Shown: positions 30,613 through 36,846, counted from the first letter of the stretch. The stretch: DNA of 64,000 nt from Linanthus parryae (GCA_023055425.1 JALGPY010000002.1:136767927-136831926), one strand, 5' to 3'. The notes: a model not told the origin generated them from the letters alone. Program-made: numbers and translations.

Positions 30613-32030
30613 CTGTGCAAAAGAGAATACAATCCCTTACTGTAGTATGAAAGAGAATTAAACTAATGCCACAATGCCATGACAACTTCTGATGAATATA
30701 AACATATTGTCTTACTGTATCGTGTGCTCCAGAATAACTTTCCTTTTTTAGCAATATGCTGCGGATTTCACTCGCCGAGTATTCAGAATAAACTAAAGTG
30801 GCTTATGCCTTCGGGAAGGGTAAAACTTGCAAGGTTTTTGGGAAATGGCAGTTTAAAAATAAGTGCAAGCCGAGAGAGAGAGGTTGAAGGGTTGGGGATC
30901 ATCATATCATGTGCTTTTTGCGGAAGGAAACTATTAAACGAATGCAGATTTGAAGATAAGTGTATCAATGTTCGAGCTGAAGAGCCTTTTATGAGAACTC
31001 TAATATTGGTGTCAGGGGGAATAATTTTAGAAACTTTGTTTATGCTCTAAACGATTTGGTGGAAGAACTGAATGATTAGTAGAGGGGCTGCTACAAACAT
31101 TGTCTAGAAATTCTACCTTGAATAGACGATGAAAAGGAAAGTTGTACTCGAAAAAAGTTACTTTGTCACTTCACTATTTCTCTGTATCATCTAAGAAGAC
31201 TTAGTTTTCACCTTCCAAGTTTTTTTTTTTTAAAAAAAGCATCTCCGAAAACACGATGAAAACTAAAGTGGGTGCAAGCATTAGTTCATCCAACAAAAAG
31301 GACTAAAATTTGTAGCATGTGCCTTGGTGGGTGTACCTTGAAGCTAAGAGTGTGGACCGCGTCAGCTAAGGCCTCGACGGTGGCTTCAGAGAAACAGCCG
31401 AGGAAAGGAAGGCTAGAGCCGACGATGGCAGCCACATTGTGAGCGTGGGCATTCACCAACGTCACGTTTCCCACCGCCTGCCTCAGGTGTGCAAACTTCT
31501 CCTCCATCTTCTTCTTCTTCAGTTGACTGCCTCGCACCGATGGGAACCTGATAAGAGCAGAAAGTGCGATTACTAACCACTATATTTGTTAAGATATTTA
31601 TATGCAAGAAAAAAAAAATCTAGCATGGACTCAAACTCCTACTTACTGTAAGAAACTTTCAACCAGAAATCTTGGAGGAGGCAGAGAGAAGAGAGAAGAT
31701 TTTGTGTTTCGAATTTTTCACGTTTAGAGTCTAACCTCCCAATTCAAAACCGAAAAATCTAGCACGTACTAAACAAGTCACCTGGATTGATTGGAGCAGG
31801 AGAGTTGCAGATCTTGACGTGGTGCAGCAACAGAAATACAGAGTAGACTCGAGGTATGGATACAAGAAATTGTGGGACGAACTGTCATTTTTTGGAGCAC
31901 GGAAGTTAAGACTTTCGGCTTGAATCTTGGGTTTCACTGAAGCTACGAGCCTGTAGATTGAGTGCCAGAGTGTTGTGAGCGTTCCCCTGATAATATGGGC
32001 GCGCTTTTCTGGTGAGCTGTACTACTCCCT
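2146..32030 (-). CDS. NodGS/FluG-like gene (amidohydrolase-like + glutamine synthetase-like), split by transposons
   Basis: This is the whole locus. Plant NodGS/FluG-like proteins are about 840 residues, with an amidohydrolase-like N-terminus fused to a type-I-like glutamine synthetase domain. Here the coding exons in transcription order are 31507-31337, 29364-29140, 16622-16574, 7352-7093, 6326-6154, 5046-4926, 4855-4803, 4733-4604, 3617-3472 and 2334-2146. All have AG/GT borders and joining phases, and no stop occurs inside them. Two parts are missing. About 200 residues should lie between exons 2 and 3. The C-terminus after PVPN should also be present. The intron between exons 3 and 4 is about 9.2 kb and that between exons 2 and 3 about 12.5 kb, both filled with transposons. 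The gene may be a recent pseudogene or may express a shortened protein. Identity is confident; functional state is open. Confidence 0.85.
2335..3471 (-). other. NodGS-like intron
   Basis: This is about 1.1 kb of AT-rich intron with a short TATATATATA run near 2623-2634. I see no repeats with defined ends and no coding potential. Confidence 0.6.
3472..3617 (-). CDS. NodGS-like exon: GS central region
   Basis: The exon starts after TTTCATAG and ends at the donor GTAGGT, giving 48 codons plus two bases. It encodes LHAKAGKGQFEVVLE and continues through FTREVIRAVARKHG to ATFVP. This is the GS segment between the active-site glutamates and the HVH motif. Frame is open and phases match the neighbouring exons. 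Confidence 0.92.
3650..3975. repeat. MITE-like insert with GGAACGCG ends
   Basis: Within the intron, both ends are rich in GGAACGCG/GATCG motifs (3650-3705 and 3905-3970) in opposite orientation around an AT-rich centre. This is the layout of a small non-autonomous DNA transposon, probably hAT-like. I could not fix exact termini or a target duplication. Confidence 0.4.
4085..4330. repeat. GC-rich insert with tandem 33-bp repeat and GGCCCGGCCC-type motifs
   Basis: A unit containing CTGGTCCCGGTGCTGGTCCT is repeated directly twice at about 4167-4235. It is flanked by GGCCCGG/CCGGCCC motifs and a final T/A-rich end. It contrasts sharply with the AT-rich intron. Such GGCCCGGCCC-bearing segments are common in plant hAT-type non-autonomous elements; that assignment is inference. 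Confidence 0.4.
4604..4733 (-). CDS. NodGS-like exon: GS region
   Basis: The exon starts after ATGTACAG and ends GTGGAGCAG before GTAAGG. One base completes Arg and 43 codons follow: EGKDDWVPIDTAPYC through AFDSTSPIFHDVVAALQSLN to IPVEQ. This is typical of FluG/NodGS GS domains. Frame open, phases consistent. Confidence 0.92.
4803..4855 (-). CDS. NodGS-like small exon: GS glutamate motif
   Basis: The exon is 53 bp, after TATGCAG and before GTATTTATTT. It encodes VMKTGFENEFVLLKCVQ. The GFENEF segment carries the paired glutamates that bind metal in glutamine synthetases. It is too short to be found by ORF length alone; the splice sites and the fit of phases on both sides support it. Confidence 0.9.
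4926..5046 (-). CDS. NodGS-like exon: GS region
   Basis: The first base completes Trp and 40 codons follow: SNQEEMVLGDMCLKPGEAWD through YCPREALWRVAKVLKDDFNL. The donor is GTATTTG. The CPREALRR-like segment is characteristic of the FluG/NodGS GS domain. Confidence 0.92.
5047..6153 (-). other. NodGS-like intron
   Basis: This is about 1.1 kb of AT-rich intron. I see nothing else supportable in it. Confidence 0.6.
6154..6326 (-). CDS. NodGS-like exon: start of the GS beta-grasp region
   Basis: The exon starts after GGTCCAG and ends CCTTG before GTACTTCC, giving 57 codons plus two bases. It encodes VVPKERFDHFAVKNGLGLSV, then ACMALSSSVD and LSGVGEIRLMPDLATKRRIP. GVGEIRLMPDL is the GS beta-grasp segment that shields the active site. 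Both phases fit. Confidence 0.93.
6327..7092 (-). other. NodGS-like intron with internal duplication
   Basis: Two similar stretches (about 6390-6640 and 6690-6960) share short blocks, for example ATATTAAATGCATTATA versus ATATTATATGCATTATAG, and CATCAACAGTT. This suggests an old tandem duplication of about 310 bp inside the intron. No coding signal. Confidence 0.45.
7093..7352 (-). CDS. NodGS-like exon: linker between amidohydrolase-like and GS parts
   Basis: The exon begins after AACTGCAG and ends TGCCGG before GTGAGC. Two bases complete Gly and 86 codons follow. It encodes PKRASAVVSVLGGACSNGNL, then SIPEAIDAVKDVFLENAKKF, and ends FVRIIWVDTSGQHRCR. The last segment opens the GS N-domain; the first is the end of the amidohydrolase-like domain. 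Phase joins the 49-bp exon at 16574-16622. Confidence 0.93.
7353..8016. other. NodGS-like intron, left part
   Basis: This is intron sequence upstream of the nested insertions. It contains a C-homopolymer run at about 7865-7881. Short open frames here have no recognisable domains. Confidence 0.5.
8017..9165 (+). mobile_element. 5' LTR of a small gypsy-like element, interrupted by a MITE
   Basis: Segment 8895-9165 is clearly related to 16186-16475. Shared blocks include GTATTAGTTAAATAACGAA and GATCTCGAATCCCTCCAA. The left part (8017-8090) shows a second copy of the TTTAATGAGTGTTAG block and is separated from the rest by the MITE. The exact left terminus is not determined. After it come the CTGGTGCATTCATCATG context and a gag-like ORF. 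Confidence 0.6.
8091..8886. mobile_element. hAT-type MITE with 8-bp target duplication
   Basis: The termini CAAGGTTTTCAAG and CATGGTTGTCAAA (the latter read from the other end) match at 10 of 13 positions. They are flanked by a perfect 8-bp direct repeat GGAGGAAG (8083-8090 and 8887-8894), the duplication size of hAT elements. The subterminal regions hold many self-complementary GGATCGTAGGATC-like words; the core is AT-rich without coding potential. Removing the 796 bp plus one repeat restores a continuous LTR. Confidence 0.8.
9224..9790 (+). pseudogene. gag-like N-terminal ORF interrupted by a MULE
   Basis: A 188-residue ORF follows the LTR and a TTCATCATG start context. Its first 35 residues (KLAKTIMDKMDVILEKMDKI) are predicted to form a short helix or coiled coil, as at the start of many plant gypsy gag proteins. 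The rest is rich in Pro, Gln and Ser. The reading frame ends at a TAG inside the 9-bp target site of the MULE. A neighbouring frame near the end reads more gag-like and continues past the MULE at 15935, so an additional frameshift is likely. No protease, RT or integrase lies between the LTRs, so the host element was already small and non-autonomous. Confidence 0.6.
9783..9791. repeat. MULE target site duplication, left copy (GAAGCTAGG)
   Basis: GAAGCTAGG here is repeated exactly at 15926-15934. Nine base pairs is the classic Mutator duplication length. Confidence 0.85.
10164..13986 (+). CDS. MULE-borne DUF1985-Ulp1 (C48) peptidase-like gene, 3'-truncated
   Basis: The exons are 10164-10340, 11165-11932, 12015-13366, 13457-13544, 13614-13772 and 13854 to about 13986; every junction has GT/AG and keeps frame. 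The N-terminus is Ala/Ser/Pro-rich. Exon 2 carries a DUF1985-like domain (DREIWFNFGTFPLRFSLQEF, around residue 147). Exon 3 opens with AWAYEAIPQM, then Lys-rich repeats (QTQKKSKRT), a Pro/Ala repeat (LPSPPAAAPTP twice) and a Met-rich coiled coil around residues 575-660. Exons 4-6 give an Ulp1-like fold with DHHYYLLVVSLEHKG and VFVFDSSDEY, placing the catalytic His and Asp; the Gln and Cys segments are lost at the truncation. DUF1985 with C48 peptidase is known from plant MULEs. The role in transposition is not established. Confidence 0.8.
10490..10590 (+). repeat. tandem repeat in MULE intron 1
   Basis: The word GGGCGTATA followed by AAGAACATCAATTTTGACTG is repeated directly twice, about 45 bp apart. 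It directly precedes the large palindrome. Confidence 0.7.
10651..10861. repeat. 211-bp near-perfect palindrome in MULE intron 1
   Basis: The arms are 10651-10756 and 10757-10861, about 105 bp each with roughly 90 percent or better complementarity and no spacer. The centre is TCAAAATTTTGA. Both arm ends carry TGTGAAACAAGG or its complement. Inside are several GGGGCGC/GCGCCCC words. It lies in the first intron of the DUF1985-Ulp1 gene, so the pre-mRNA could fold into a long hairpin. A smaller hairpin (CTGAGTAAGCCAAGG at about 10944, complement ending about 11000) follows. Confidence 0.85.
13990..14532 (-). pseudogene. MuDR-type transposase, N-terminal fragment
   Basis: The ATG at 14532 follows an acceptor (ATCTGCAG), so a 5' leader intron is likely. 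The protein starts MGKITVQLMWNGVWELVNGK. It continues through LKERVASRMGLDKHLAPFIE and EITDEDDVLLIFETYEPKEI, the pattern of the N-terminal region of plant MULE transposases. It loses homology at about 13990, where the opposite-strand peptidase gene begins. The DDE catalytic domain and the zinc knuckle are absent. Downstream codons on this strand are antisense to the peptidase exon. A single internal deletion joining two convergent genes explains both truncations. Confidence 0.7.
14692..14806. repeat. MULE right-end hairpin 1
   Basis: The inverted repeat is about 115 bp, with outer ends TGTATGCCCGAAGTTC and its complement. The centre is GGGGCGCCTAGATTAGGCGCCCC. The arms differ at only a few positions. 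Confidence 0.85.
14829..14966. repeat. MULE right-end hairpin 2
   Basis: The inverted repeat is about 138 bp, with outer ends CGGGCGCCTATGTG and its complement. The centre is GGGGCGCCTTGACCTAGGCGCCCC. It is homologous to hairpins 1 and 3. Confidence 0.85.
14997..15133. repeat. MULE right-end hairpin 3
   Basis: The inverted repeat is about 137 bp, beginning GGGCGCCTATGTGTATGCCC and closing with the complement. It is more diverged than hairpins 1 and 2 but has the same GGGGCGCC core. Confidence 0.8.
15604..15662 (+). repeat. TTG and GA microsatellites
   Basis: A (TTG)n run at about 15613-15635 is followed by a (GA)n run at about 15642-15661, inside the MULE. Confidence 0.8.
15935..16185 (+). 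pseudogene. gag remainder and polypurine region after the MULE
   Basis: This is the continuation of the LTR element's internal region. It is Gln/Gly/Asn/His-rich in one frame (AAIGHNSPSHKW near the end). It then runs into CTTGAGGACAAAGG and GGGATGGGAA, typical wording before the 3' LTR of plant gypsy elements. No enzymatic domain. Confidence 0.5.
16186..16475 (+). mobile_element. 3' LTR of the small gypsy-like element
   Basis: It is homologous to 8895-9165. It starts at about CATACGGGTTAACCGTATC, where the expected TG is mutated and a short inverted repeat is present, and ends near CCCTCCAACTGTTGAT. The element is inserted in the NodGS-like intron. Confidence 0.6.
16574..16622 (-). CDS. NodGS-like 49-bp exon (end of amidohydrolase-like domain)
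   Basis: The exon begins after ATTTGCAG and ends TACTTAG before GTATGC. It encodes VMFKMDARAFPETFYL plus one base that starts the Gly codon finished at 7352. FluG/NodGS proteins have VMFSTDGYAFPETYYLG-like sequence here. The usual Ser-Thr-Asp of the amidohydrolase-like motif reads Lys-Met-Asp. The intron upstream is phase 0. Confidence 0.88.
16623..17440. other. intron sequence, no exon found
   Basis: This is AT-rich. A 61-codon minus-strand frame at 17249-17434 has no family I recognise. A short hairpin, CACCTCACTACATGAGGTG, lies at about 17199-17217. Confidence 0.4.
17441..18364 (+). mobile_element. degenerate internal end of a gypsy element before its 3' LTR
   Basis: The last 70 bases (AAGCTTCGGGGAAGAAGC, then TTTTAAGGGAGATGTGA) have the form seen just before chromovirus 3' LTRs, ending in a polypurine tract. 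Further left there is no coding sequence that I can assign. Confidence 0.4.
18365..20946 (+). mobile_element. long gypsy LTR (about 2.6 kb)
   Basis: It begins TGTAATACCCCGG and ends CCGGGTTGTTTCA, a near inverted repeat typical of plant gypsy (chromovirus-type) LTRs. A CT-rich then GC-rich stretch (18930-19240) is open in several frames but looks like leader sequence. No second copy is in the window, so it is either a 3' LTR whose body is lost or nearly a solo LTR. Confidence 0.65.
20947..22300 (+). mobile_element. gypsy LTR fragment, inverted relative to the copies at 33-35 and 44-46 kb
   Basis: Read on the minus strand it matches the LTR family at 33316-35401 and 43971-46700. Common words lie around AGTTATGATAGTTTGAAGATG, AATTGACCAAAATG and the region before GGTCATG. 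It starts directly after the previous LTR and its ends are ragged. Confidence 0.55.
22325..22625. repeat. degenerate repeats of about 50-60 bp
   Basis: Five or more imperfect copies carry GATAGACTTTTGATCCTTAGACAAG-type words (each cited block shortened here), separated by TTCACATTT(AG)C. There is no open frame; origin unknown. Confidence 0.6.
22840..25499 (-). pseudogene. gypsy gag remnant interrupted by a CACTA element
   Basis: The N-terminus is at about 25499 (MATSNLTRYIMTRDEGYTGD) after a possible primer site. Mid-region fragments at 23160-23640 include HISCMIQRQNEEGVAFIRNF-like sequence. Near 22900-22990 is a zinc-knuckle-like CECHGNISHPTNEC (C-x2-H-x4-H-x4-C), as in Tat/Ogre-type gag. 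Stops and frameshifts break it, and the CACTA element at 23651-24884 splits it. A G-homopolymer run lies at about 22849-22861. No pol follows on this strand. Confidence 0.65.
23651..24884. mobile_element. non-autonomous CACTA (En/Spm-type) element
   Basis: The right end is CTAGTAGTG, the complement of CACTACTAG. The left end TACTATTAG is that motif with two C-to-T changes. Both ends are flanked by the 3-bp repeat TGT (23648-23650 and 24885-24887), as expected for CACTA elements. Subterminal regions are packed with ACGGCGGTTT-like words in both orientations. The centre has a C-run, a CT-rich stretch and a 15-bp unit (GTGGGTTGAAGAACT) in three tandem copies at 24462-24506. No transposase. Confidence 0.75.
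25510..26130 (-). mobile_element. probable 5' LTR of the minus-strand gypsy remnant
   Basis: It lies just upstream of the gag start on the minus strand. It contains a TATA-like TGTATAAATA (complement at about 25761-25770) and ends near a TTTGGTGAACCTGAC primer-site-like segment at about 25523-25540. No partner LTR is present, so the limits are approximate. Confidence 0.45.
26131..26870. other. purine-rich and AT-rich non-coding sequence
   Basis: A GA-rich stretch (26150-26290) is followed by AT-rich sequence up to the target site of the 26876 element. I see no genes or bounded elements. Confidence 0.4.
27600..27870. repeat. degenerate CCAATAACACGC repeats
   Basis: About eight imperfect copies of a CAATCAA..GCCCAATAACACGC-like unit (26-32 bp) lie inside the non-autonomous element. 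Confidence 0.6.
27863..28339 (-). CDS. 158-residue ORF with hydrophobic 8-residue repeats in the non-autonomous element
   Basis: The ORF starts at 28339, about 35 bases inside from the primer site, on the element's sense strand. After an acidic start (INCFDDEDIVDTPTT) it has six-odd repeats of an 8-residue hydrophobic unit such as FLIGGTIE and FLVVGAIG. A basic, Arg/Trp-containing C-terminus follows. The repeats come from a 24-bp DNA repeat whose other frames are also open, so the ORF could be accidental. If translated it would resemble a glycine-zipper-like membrane segment. I do not recognise a family. Confidence 0.3.
   Translation of the reverse strand: MMENSFGMKINCFDDEDIVDTPTTKFLIGGTIGLLVVGAIGFLLGGTIGFLIGGTIEFLIVGAIGFLVVGAIGFFAMEHRACILSRIWRFTCNWRSGAFRLPTWSIGHVDLNRAHPLQELVRVGASAWSDLVRAARRIQVKVETTRINRRIWLVAWSN
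28118..28261. repeat. 24-bp minisatellite, six copies
   Basis: The unit resembles GAACCCGATAGCTCCCACAA plus AAG-type ending. Six units in exact 24-bp register are followed by a partial unit. Confidence 0.85.
28786..29139 (-). other. NodGS-like intron, next to exon 2
   Basis: This is AT-rich intron sequence between the non-autonomous element and exon 2. No further exon is visible. Confidence 0.5.
29140..29364 (-). CDS. NodGS-like coding exon 2
   Basis: The exon begins after TTTTTTAAG and ends GATTCG before GTAAGATAC, giving exactly 75 codons. It encodes EGVRDSAELYRTDFLQNVIQ, then CFNATNTGALLIDNEIEFDK and FQIERLAEKILDS. FluG/NodGS proteins have RDIAELYG and RIERLAEKILD here. It ends at phase 0, as does the start of the next recognised exon 12.5 kb away. 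Confidence 0.9.
29565..30077. repeat. low-complexity ACC/CCATCA block
   Basis: Imperfect triplet-like repeats of CCACCATCACCAC type span about 510 bp. Pro/Thr- or Pro/His-rich frames here are products of the repeat. Confidence 0.75.
30104..30176 (-). repeat. tRNA-like (SINE head-like) segment
   Basis: On the minus strand TAGTTCAATGG resembles a pol III A box. GTGTTCAAATCC, about 41 bases later, resembles a B box, close to tRNA spacing. The acceptor and T stems do not pair well, so it is not an intact tRNA. A SINE head or decayed tRNA fits better. Confidence 0.35.
30191..30445. mobile_element. Stowaway-like MITE remnant
   Basis: The left end ATTCCCTCCGTCGCATA and the right end TGGGACATCCAAACGGAG resemble the CTCCCTCCGTCCCA inverted ends of Stowaway elements. 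The interior is AT-rich. Ends are eroded and the TA target site is uncertain. Confidence 0.45.
31337..31547 (-). CDS. NodGS-like exon with start codon
   Basis: The acceptor TTATCAG at 31548 opens the exon. The ATG at 31507 starts MEEKFAHLRQAVGNVTLVNA, then HAHN and LPFLGCFSEATVEALADAVH, ending SFK at the donor GTACAC. This matches the FluG/NodGS N-terminus including the DAHAHN-like motif (here NAHAHN). Codons upstream in frame lack an ATG, so 31507 is chosen. The 40 bases before it are 5' UTR. It gives 57 codons and ends at phase 0. Confidence 0.92.
31782..32030 (-). other. putative 5' UTR exon of the NodGS-like gene
   Basis: On the minus strand a segment ends CAATCCAG before GTGACTTG, a good donor. 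It could splice to the acceptor at 31548 over a 234-bp intron. The transcription start would lie near 32000; a weak TATA-like CTATACAA sits at about 32030-32038. Inferred from splice signals only. Confidence 0.45.
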
Positions 32031-32251
32031 TGTATAGAGATATGAGCACACAAAGCACGTGGGCTATTATCCGGAGTGTATCATTTTTCAGAGATTCGGA
32101 CTTTTCAGATCTGTCCTTCCCTCCAATCGAAGTGGTCGGACAATCTACAGTCTGCGCTAATTTTTAAAACTGAAACCTGTAGCTTTCATTAACTCCGAGA
32201 GCCATTACAGTCCAATATAAAAAGAGAGGTTATTACAACCGATTAGAATCC

Positions 32252-32655
32252 TGTTAGAAAATTTGACTCGGATTTGTTCTTATTATAATCTTAGGGTATT
32301 CGAACAAGAACGATGAGACGAAAAGAAGAACGAGCCAATATTCAATTGATTCACTAACGAATTCGCAACGAACCCGACTTACACCGCCAAAACTTGATAT
32401 TTTATTGAGAGAACCCGATTACAACGCACGCCGTAGCCACAACTGCCACCCGCCCAAACACCCACCCGGCACACACACAAAAAGCTCTCAAACCCTTAAT
32501 CACTGCGTGTGTATATTGTGAGTACCAAAAAGAGAACATTTATATGTAGCCAAAGTGATGGTGAGGCGGTGGAATCACCAAGTCCGCAACCCACCGCCTT
32601 TTGAATTTTCTTTAGGCCCACGACTTGCCAAATTGATTCAAAGTCAAACCCAACA
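32252..32655 (-). mobile_element. solo LTR of the copia family at 241-674
   Basis: It begins TGTTAGAAAATTTG and ends CCCAACA on the plus strand and is the reverse complement relative of 241-674. No primer site or polypurine tract adjoins it, so it is a solo LTR. I see no clear 5-bp duplication. It sits about 220 bp upstream of the presumed NodGS-like promoter. Confidence 0.7.
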
Positions 32656-32659
32656 GTTC

Positions 32660-33315
32660 TAATAAGAAGGAAACATAAATTGAAATAAACAGAATAATAG
32701 AAAATATAAATTTATAGATCAAAAGCCGACTGAAACATAAACGATTGTCGTACATCAACGATCTCTGTAATGTAGTATTCGTCGCCCACAATTGGTGCGT
32801 GACTTGAATAATGCTACAAAGGCGAATTGTTCCCCCATAATAAAAATTCCTTCATGTACTATAAATGAGGCACCAGTGTACAGTACACGACGAACAAGAC
32901 CTGCGACAGAAAATTTGTTGGAGAGAGTTTAATTATCAACACTCAGTTCAATGAAGAACATAGAGGAGGACTGCCATGTTACAGGCAGTGGAAATGTGGC
33001 AATTGAAGGGACACAACTGTTCTGAATGGTTGTGACTGTTATTTGTTCGTAATTTAAACTGAACAGTTGCAACTGTTCGGTTATATATGAAACAATTTGA
33101 AATCGTGGGCTGCAAAAGTTAGTTTTGGTCCAAAAGGATAAAGATAAACCACAACCGCATTGTGCCAAGTCATGGCCCGATCAGACAGAGGTGTCGCGTG
33201 CGAGCGCATGTGTGGTGGTTCTGACCATAGCTAGATCATCCCTCCTAAGTAAAAGTGATCTTCCCATTGGGCGTGCCCACTAAAGCCAAACTTTGAGTAG
33301 ATAAACTACTCTATC
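32660..33315. other. intergenic, possible LTR debris
   Basis: This has AT-rich and GT-rich sequence with words like TGGTTGTGACTGTT / CAACTGTTC that suggest old LTR material. I can bound no element and see no gene. Confidence 0.35.
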
Positions 33316-35401
33316 TGTAACACCCCCACCCATCAGAGGTAGGAAATCTACTAGAAGATCCCCGGACTCATGGGAGCGTTCACCGCTATGGCATGGAAAT
33401 GCCCCAGCAAGGAGTTTAACCCTAACGGTTCTGTTACAGACTAAATTAAACAAACCGGTAATTTGAAAGAGAAAGCTCACAGTTATACTTTTAAGTGTGA
33501 TGGTTGTGTTATACCGTCAACTATCTATTTGACTCTACTTCCCAATTACTTGTGTTCTCTCATGCAAAGTTATAGATACAGATAGACAATAGAGTTTGAC
33601 AAAAATAGTTAAGTAGTTGTATAACTCATAAGGGAACTACGTAATATAGAATCATGAAAACTTTATCATAGTACCTATAAGCCTCCAGTCATTGTCATAA
33701 TATAATACCATTGGGTAGATAGATAAATTTAATTGGTACTTATAACTCAAGAAATCCACAACCACCCATAACTGACTCAACCATATCAGCCTTATTGAGA
33801 GGATTCTAAATCCCAGCACCCGGGTCGTGAGGACAAGATTCACTTCCGACAAGGAAGGCTTAACTAATCAACCAAGACAGACTAGACCTTAAGGGTGCAC
33901 CCCCACTGGATCATTAGTCCAGAGAGTAGTACTAGCTGCCTACATGTCCGAAAACAAGCCCAAGGTTTCTGAAGACAATTTCACATCCAAAGACGATAGT
34001 AACCATCCAGGTGTCTAAAGACGTTTGAAGACAATAGTAGCCATCTAGGTGTCAGAAGATAATTATATTGCAGCGCATACTCATATTATTCATACAAGTG
34101 CTAGTAGCTTAGGGAAAAACAGTAACATCATAAGCATGCATATGCTTACCTGATATCCAATATAGTTTCCTAATCAACAGAGCTGATTCCATATTCCAGC
34201 AACCACTACACAATTCAAGTATACATGCTATTAACACTTGTCCTGTAAGTGAGGTAGAATGCACTATGCATATATGATACTTAGTGCCCAACAAAATTAC
34301 TATTTTCCCCCCGAAAACCCCGTTTATTTAGTACAGTGAACCCTCCAACGATACTCAATCAAGTTTGTAAGTGTACAAACATGATTCCTATCCCCTCCCG
34401 ATACACTAAGTATTGAAATTCACAGTTTTTACTTAATTTCACCCAGGTCCCTGTAGTTTAGTAAAATTGTTGAAAAGTATCTAAAGTTGACTTTTAGTCA
34501 ATTCCAACCCATATAAGTTCCGACTGACTCCAGATGTCATGAAATTGATACAGAGACATGAGGTCATGCCCTGAGTTATGATTTGATTGTTCACTTCAAG
34601 TTATTCAAAAATTACCAGTTGGCCCCTCATATCCAGCTCAGTTAATCTACGGCTTCCAGTTTGTCAAACTTGGCCAAACTTCACTATGGGTCTTAAAATG
34701 TTATTCTAAACAACTTTCCATAATGACCAATTAGGTGATCTTATAAGTCAAATCAGAAATTCAAAGTTATGTGGAAGTCACATCAACTAGTTCACTTCAC
34801 AACCAATTTCTGGTCGATTCAGAGAGAGATTTGAGAATTTGAAAATAGGGTTTTGTAGGCTGAAGTACTAGGTTTCTAAAACATATATCATCTCTCCAAG
34901 ATTTAAAATACACAAGGAGATATACTTGGTCAAAGTTGGATAAAAAATCGTTGACCAACACTTCGAATGTTTTCAAATGATTTCACAGTTCCAAGGTAGC
35001 TACTTTGAGCTTGATTTCTGAGCAATCTGTTAGTAAATGGAAAATTCTTCTCTAGGAGTGGTTTGAAGTACTGAAGAAAATGAGCTTCTATAAAGTACTG
35101 AAGAAGTTATGATAGTTTGAAGATGTCCAGTCAACTTTAGGCTCAATTTCTGGAAAATCTGTTTAAAATTTGAGGAAAACTCATAGAAAATGAATTGTTG
35201 TATTAAGCATGATCGAAAAATAGCTGGGAGCATATTGAAAATCCAAGTTGTATTCAAGGAGTTATGGTGATCCAAAGTTGACTGATTTCAACCAACACAA
35301 CCATATTTTTAGTAGTGTTAGTTAAGAACACGAACTGCGCCAACTTTGGAGCATATTTCAGGCATGATAGAGATTGATTCTAGGGATCAAATTAGAATGT
35401 A
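33316..35401 (-). mobile_element. degenerate gypsy LTR, copy A (left part)
   Basis: It starts TGTAACACCCCCACC on the plus strand, which is the ...GGGTGTTACA end of a minus-oriented gypsy LTR. It is homologous to copy B (43971-46700), for example the shared CTAGCTGCCTACATGTCCGA, and to the inverted fragment at 20947-22300. The copia element at 35407 interrupts it; about 50 bp of it resume at 43924-43970, where copy B abuts. Confidence 0.6.
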
Positions 35402-35406
35402 CATTG

Positions 35407-36845
35407 TGTTGGAATAGATTCCCTAGAGGCAATCTAGTTTAGTATGAATTTGTATATGGCTAGAAAATTCATTTATTATTTATTGGATATTTAATATAAT
35501 GAAGTCCTTAGATTTACAAATGTGTTGTTTATCTTAAATATCCCTAGTCAAGTATAATGATTAAATGGGACAATCATCTATAGACTAGTATGGGGTTGGA
35601 TTGATATGGAGATATCACGATCCAACACATAGGTGTGCATTACGGAATGTTGCACTGGATTGACCCATCACCGAGAAGGCTACATACATGTTATGTTGAG
35701 TCACAAGTGCTTCTCGGGTACAATGGTATTGTCATCCTTAGACTTGAAGTCACTAGATATTCTAGTTGTGGATTATTGTGATCTTGGTAGCGTTAAACAC
35801 TACACCGTGACTGGGTAGTTATAAAGGCGTGTACTGGATACAATGAGAAGCAAGCTTAGAGATCGTAGTGGACGTAGAGAGGATTTGCCCCTCCCACATA
35901 ACGGGAGTAAATATCCTAGGCCACTCGAAGGATAGTGCTTATAGAATGTCTGGCCAGACTCAAATAAATCAATATGGGATATTGATGTTATTTGCACGAA
36001 TAAGGCTATTCCATAGATCGAGAAACTAGGGATTGGATATACGAGTGTGACTTGTATGTCTTGTGTCCAATCCGGATATGGAGGCAAAAGGATGAGACAA
36101 TTACTTGTACAAGGTTGTCTAGATGACTATTCTATTAGTTGGCTAGAATGGATGTTTTGCTAGAAACCGCTCCATATTAGCAAATAGTTGCTACCAACTA
36201 GATAGAACCTATGGGGTCACACGCTATATAGAGTTGCACTAGATTTGGGAATTAATTAATTGGATTAATTAATTAGAAGGATCACTTTGCAAACCCTTGC
36301 AAACTTAGTAGGGACTAATTTGCAAGGAAGGGACTAAATTGAATTCTAGTTGGACTAGAATAAGTCCTTTAGGTAGTTAACAAGGAGTTGTTGGACTATA
36401 TAAAGGACCCTCCTTCCTTCCTTCCTTCCTTCCTTATAACTTATGCTCTAGAGAGAACATAACAAGAGTGGGAGAGAACAAAGGAGAGAGAGAGCAAGCA
36501 ACAAGGAGCGACGCCGCCCCTTGCCGCCGCCCCTCACCCCGTCGGCCAAAAGGAAGGGCCGAGCCCCTTCTTTTGTCTCGTTTTGCGTGATTCCTTCACC
36601 GTCCTCTTATTCCGGGCTAGCACCAAGGAGTTTGGGAGATCTAGGAGCAACTCTAGGCGTGGATCAACTATAGAGAACGTGACACTATTCGCGTTTGAAG
36701 TCATCAAGGAGAACCCAAAGGTGTGTTTATGATTTCTTACCTTCACTATCGTTATGCATCTAGACTTGTGATCCTTGGAGGGTTTTGCATGGTTGTTTGT
36801 TTGATTATGCTTCCGTTTGCGCGATCCATGAATCAAAACCCTACA
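35407..36845 (+). repeat. 5' LTR of the complete copia element
   Basis: It begins TGTTGGAATAG and ends AACCCTACA. It contains TATATAAAGG (TATA box at about 36397) followed by a CCTT microsatellite and a GAGAGAGAG leader. Confidence 0.95.
36397..36404 (+). promoter_or_regulatory. TATA box of the copia LTR
   Basis: TATATAAA lies before the CCTT repeat and GAGA-rich leader. The same box occurs at 43478-43485 in the 3' LTR. Confidence 0.75.
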
Positions 36846-36846
36846 G

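Larger units (their letters stand above)
29365..31336 (-). other. NodGS-like first coding intron with repeats
   Basis: About 2 kb. It holds a CCACCAT-rich low-complexity block, a tRNA-like segment, a Stowaway-like remnant and a T-run of more than 35 bases at about 30574-30607. A 123-codon plus-strand frame at 30682-31050 matches nothing I know. Confidence 0.6.

Noticed and set aside
30682..31050. 123-codon plus-strand frame opposite the NodGS-like intron
   Set aside because: No recognisable domain, no supporting splice or promoter context; probably chance.
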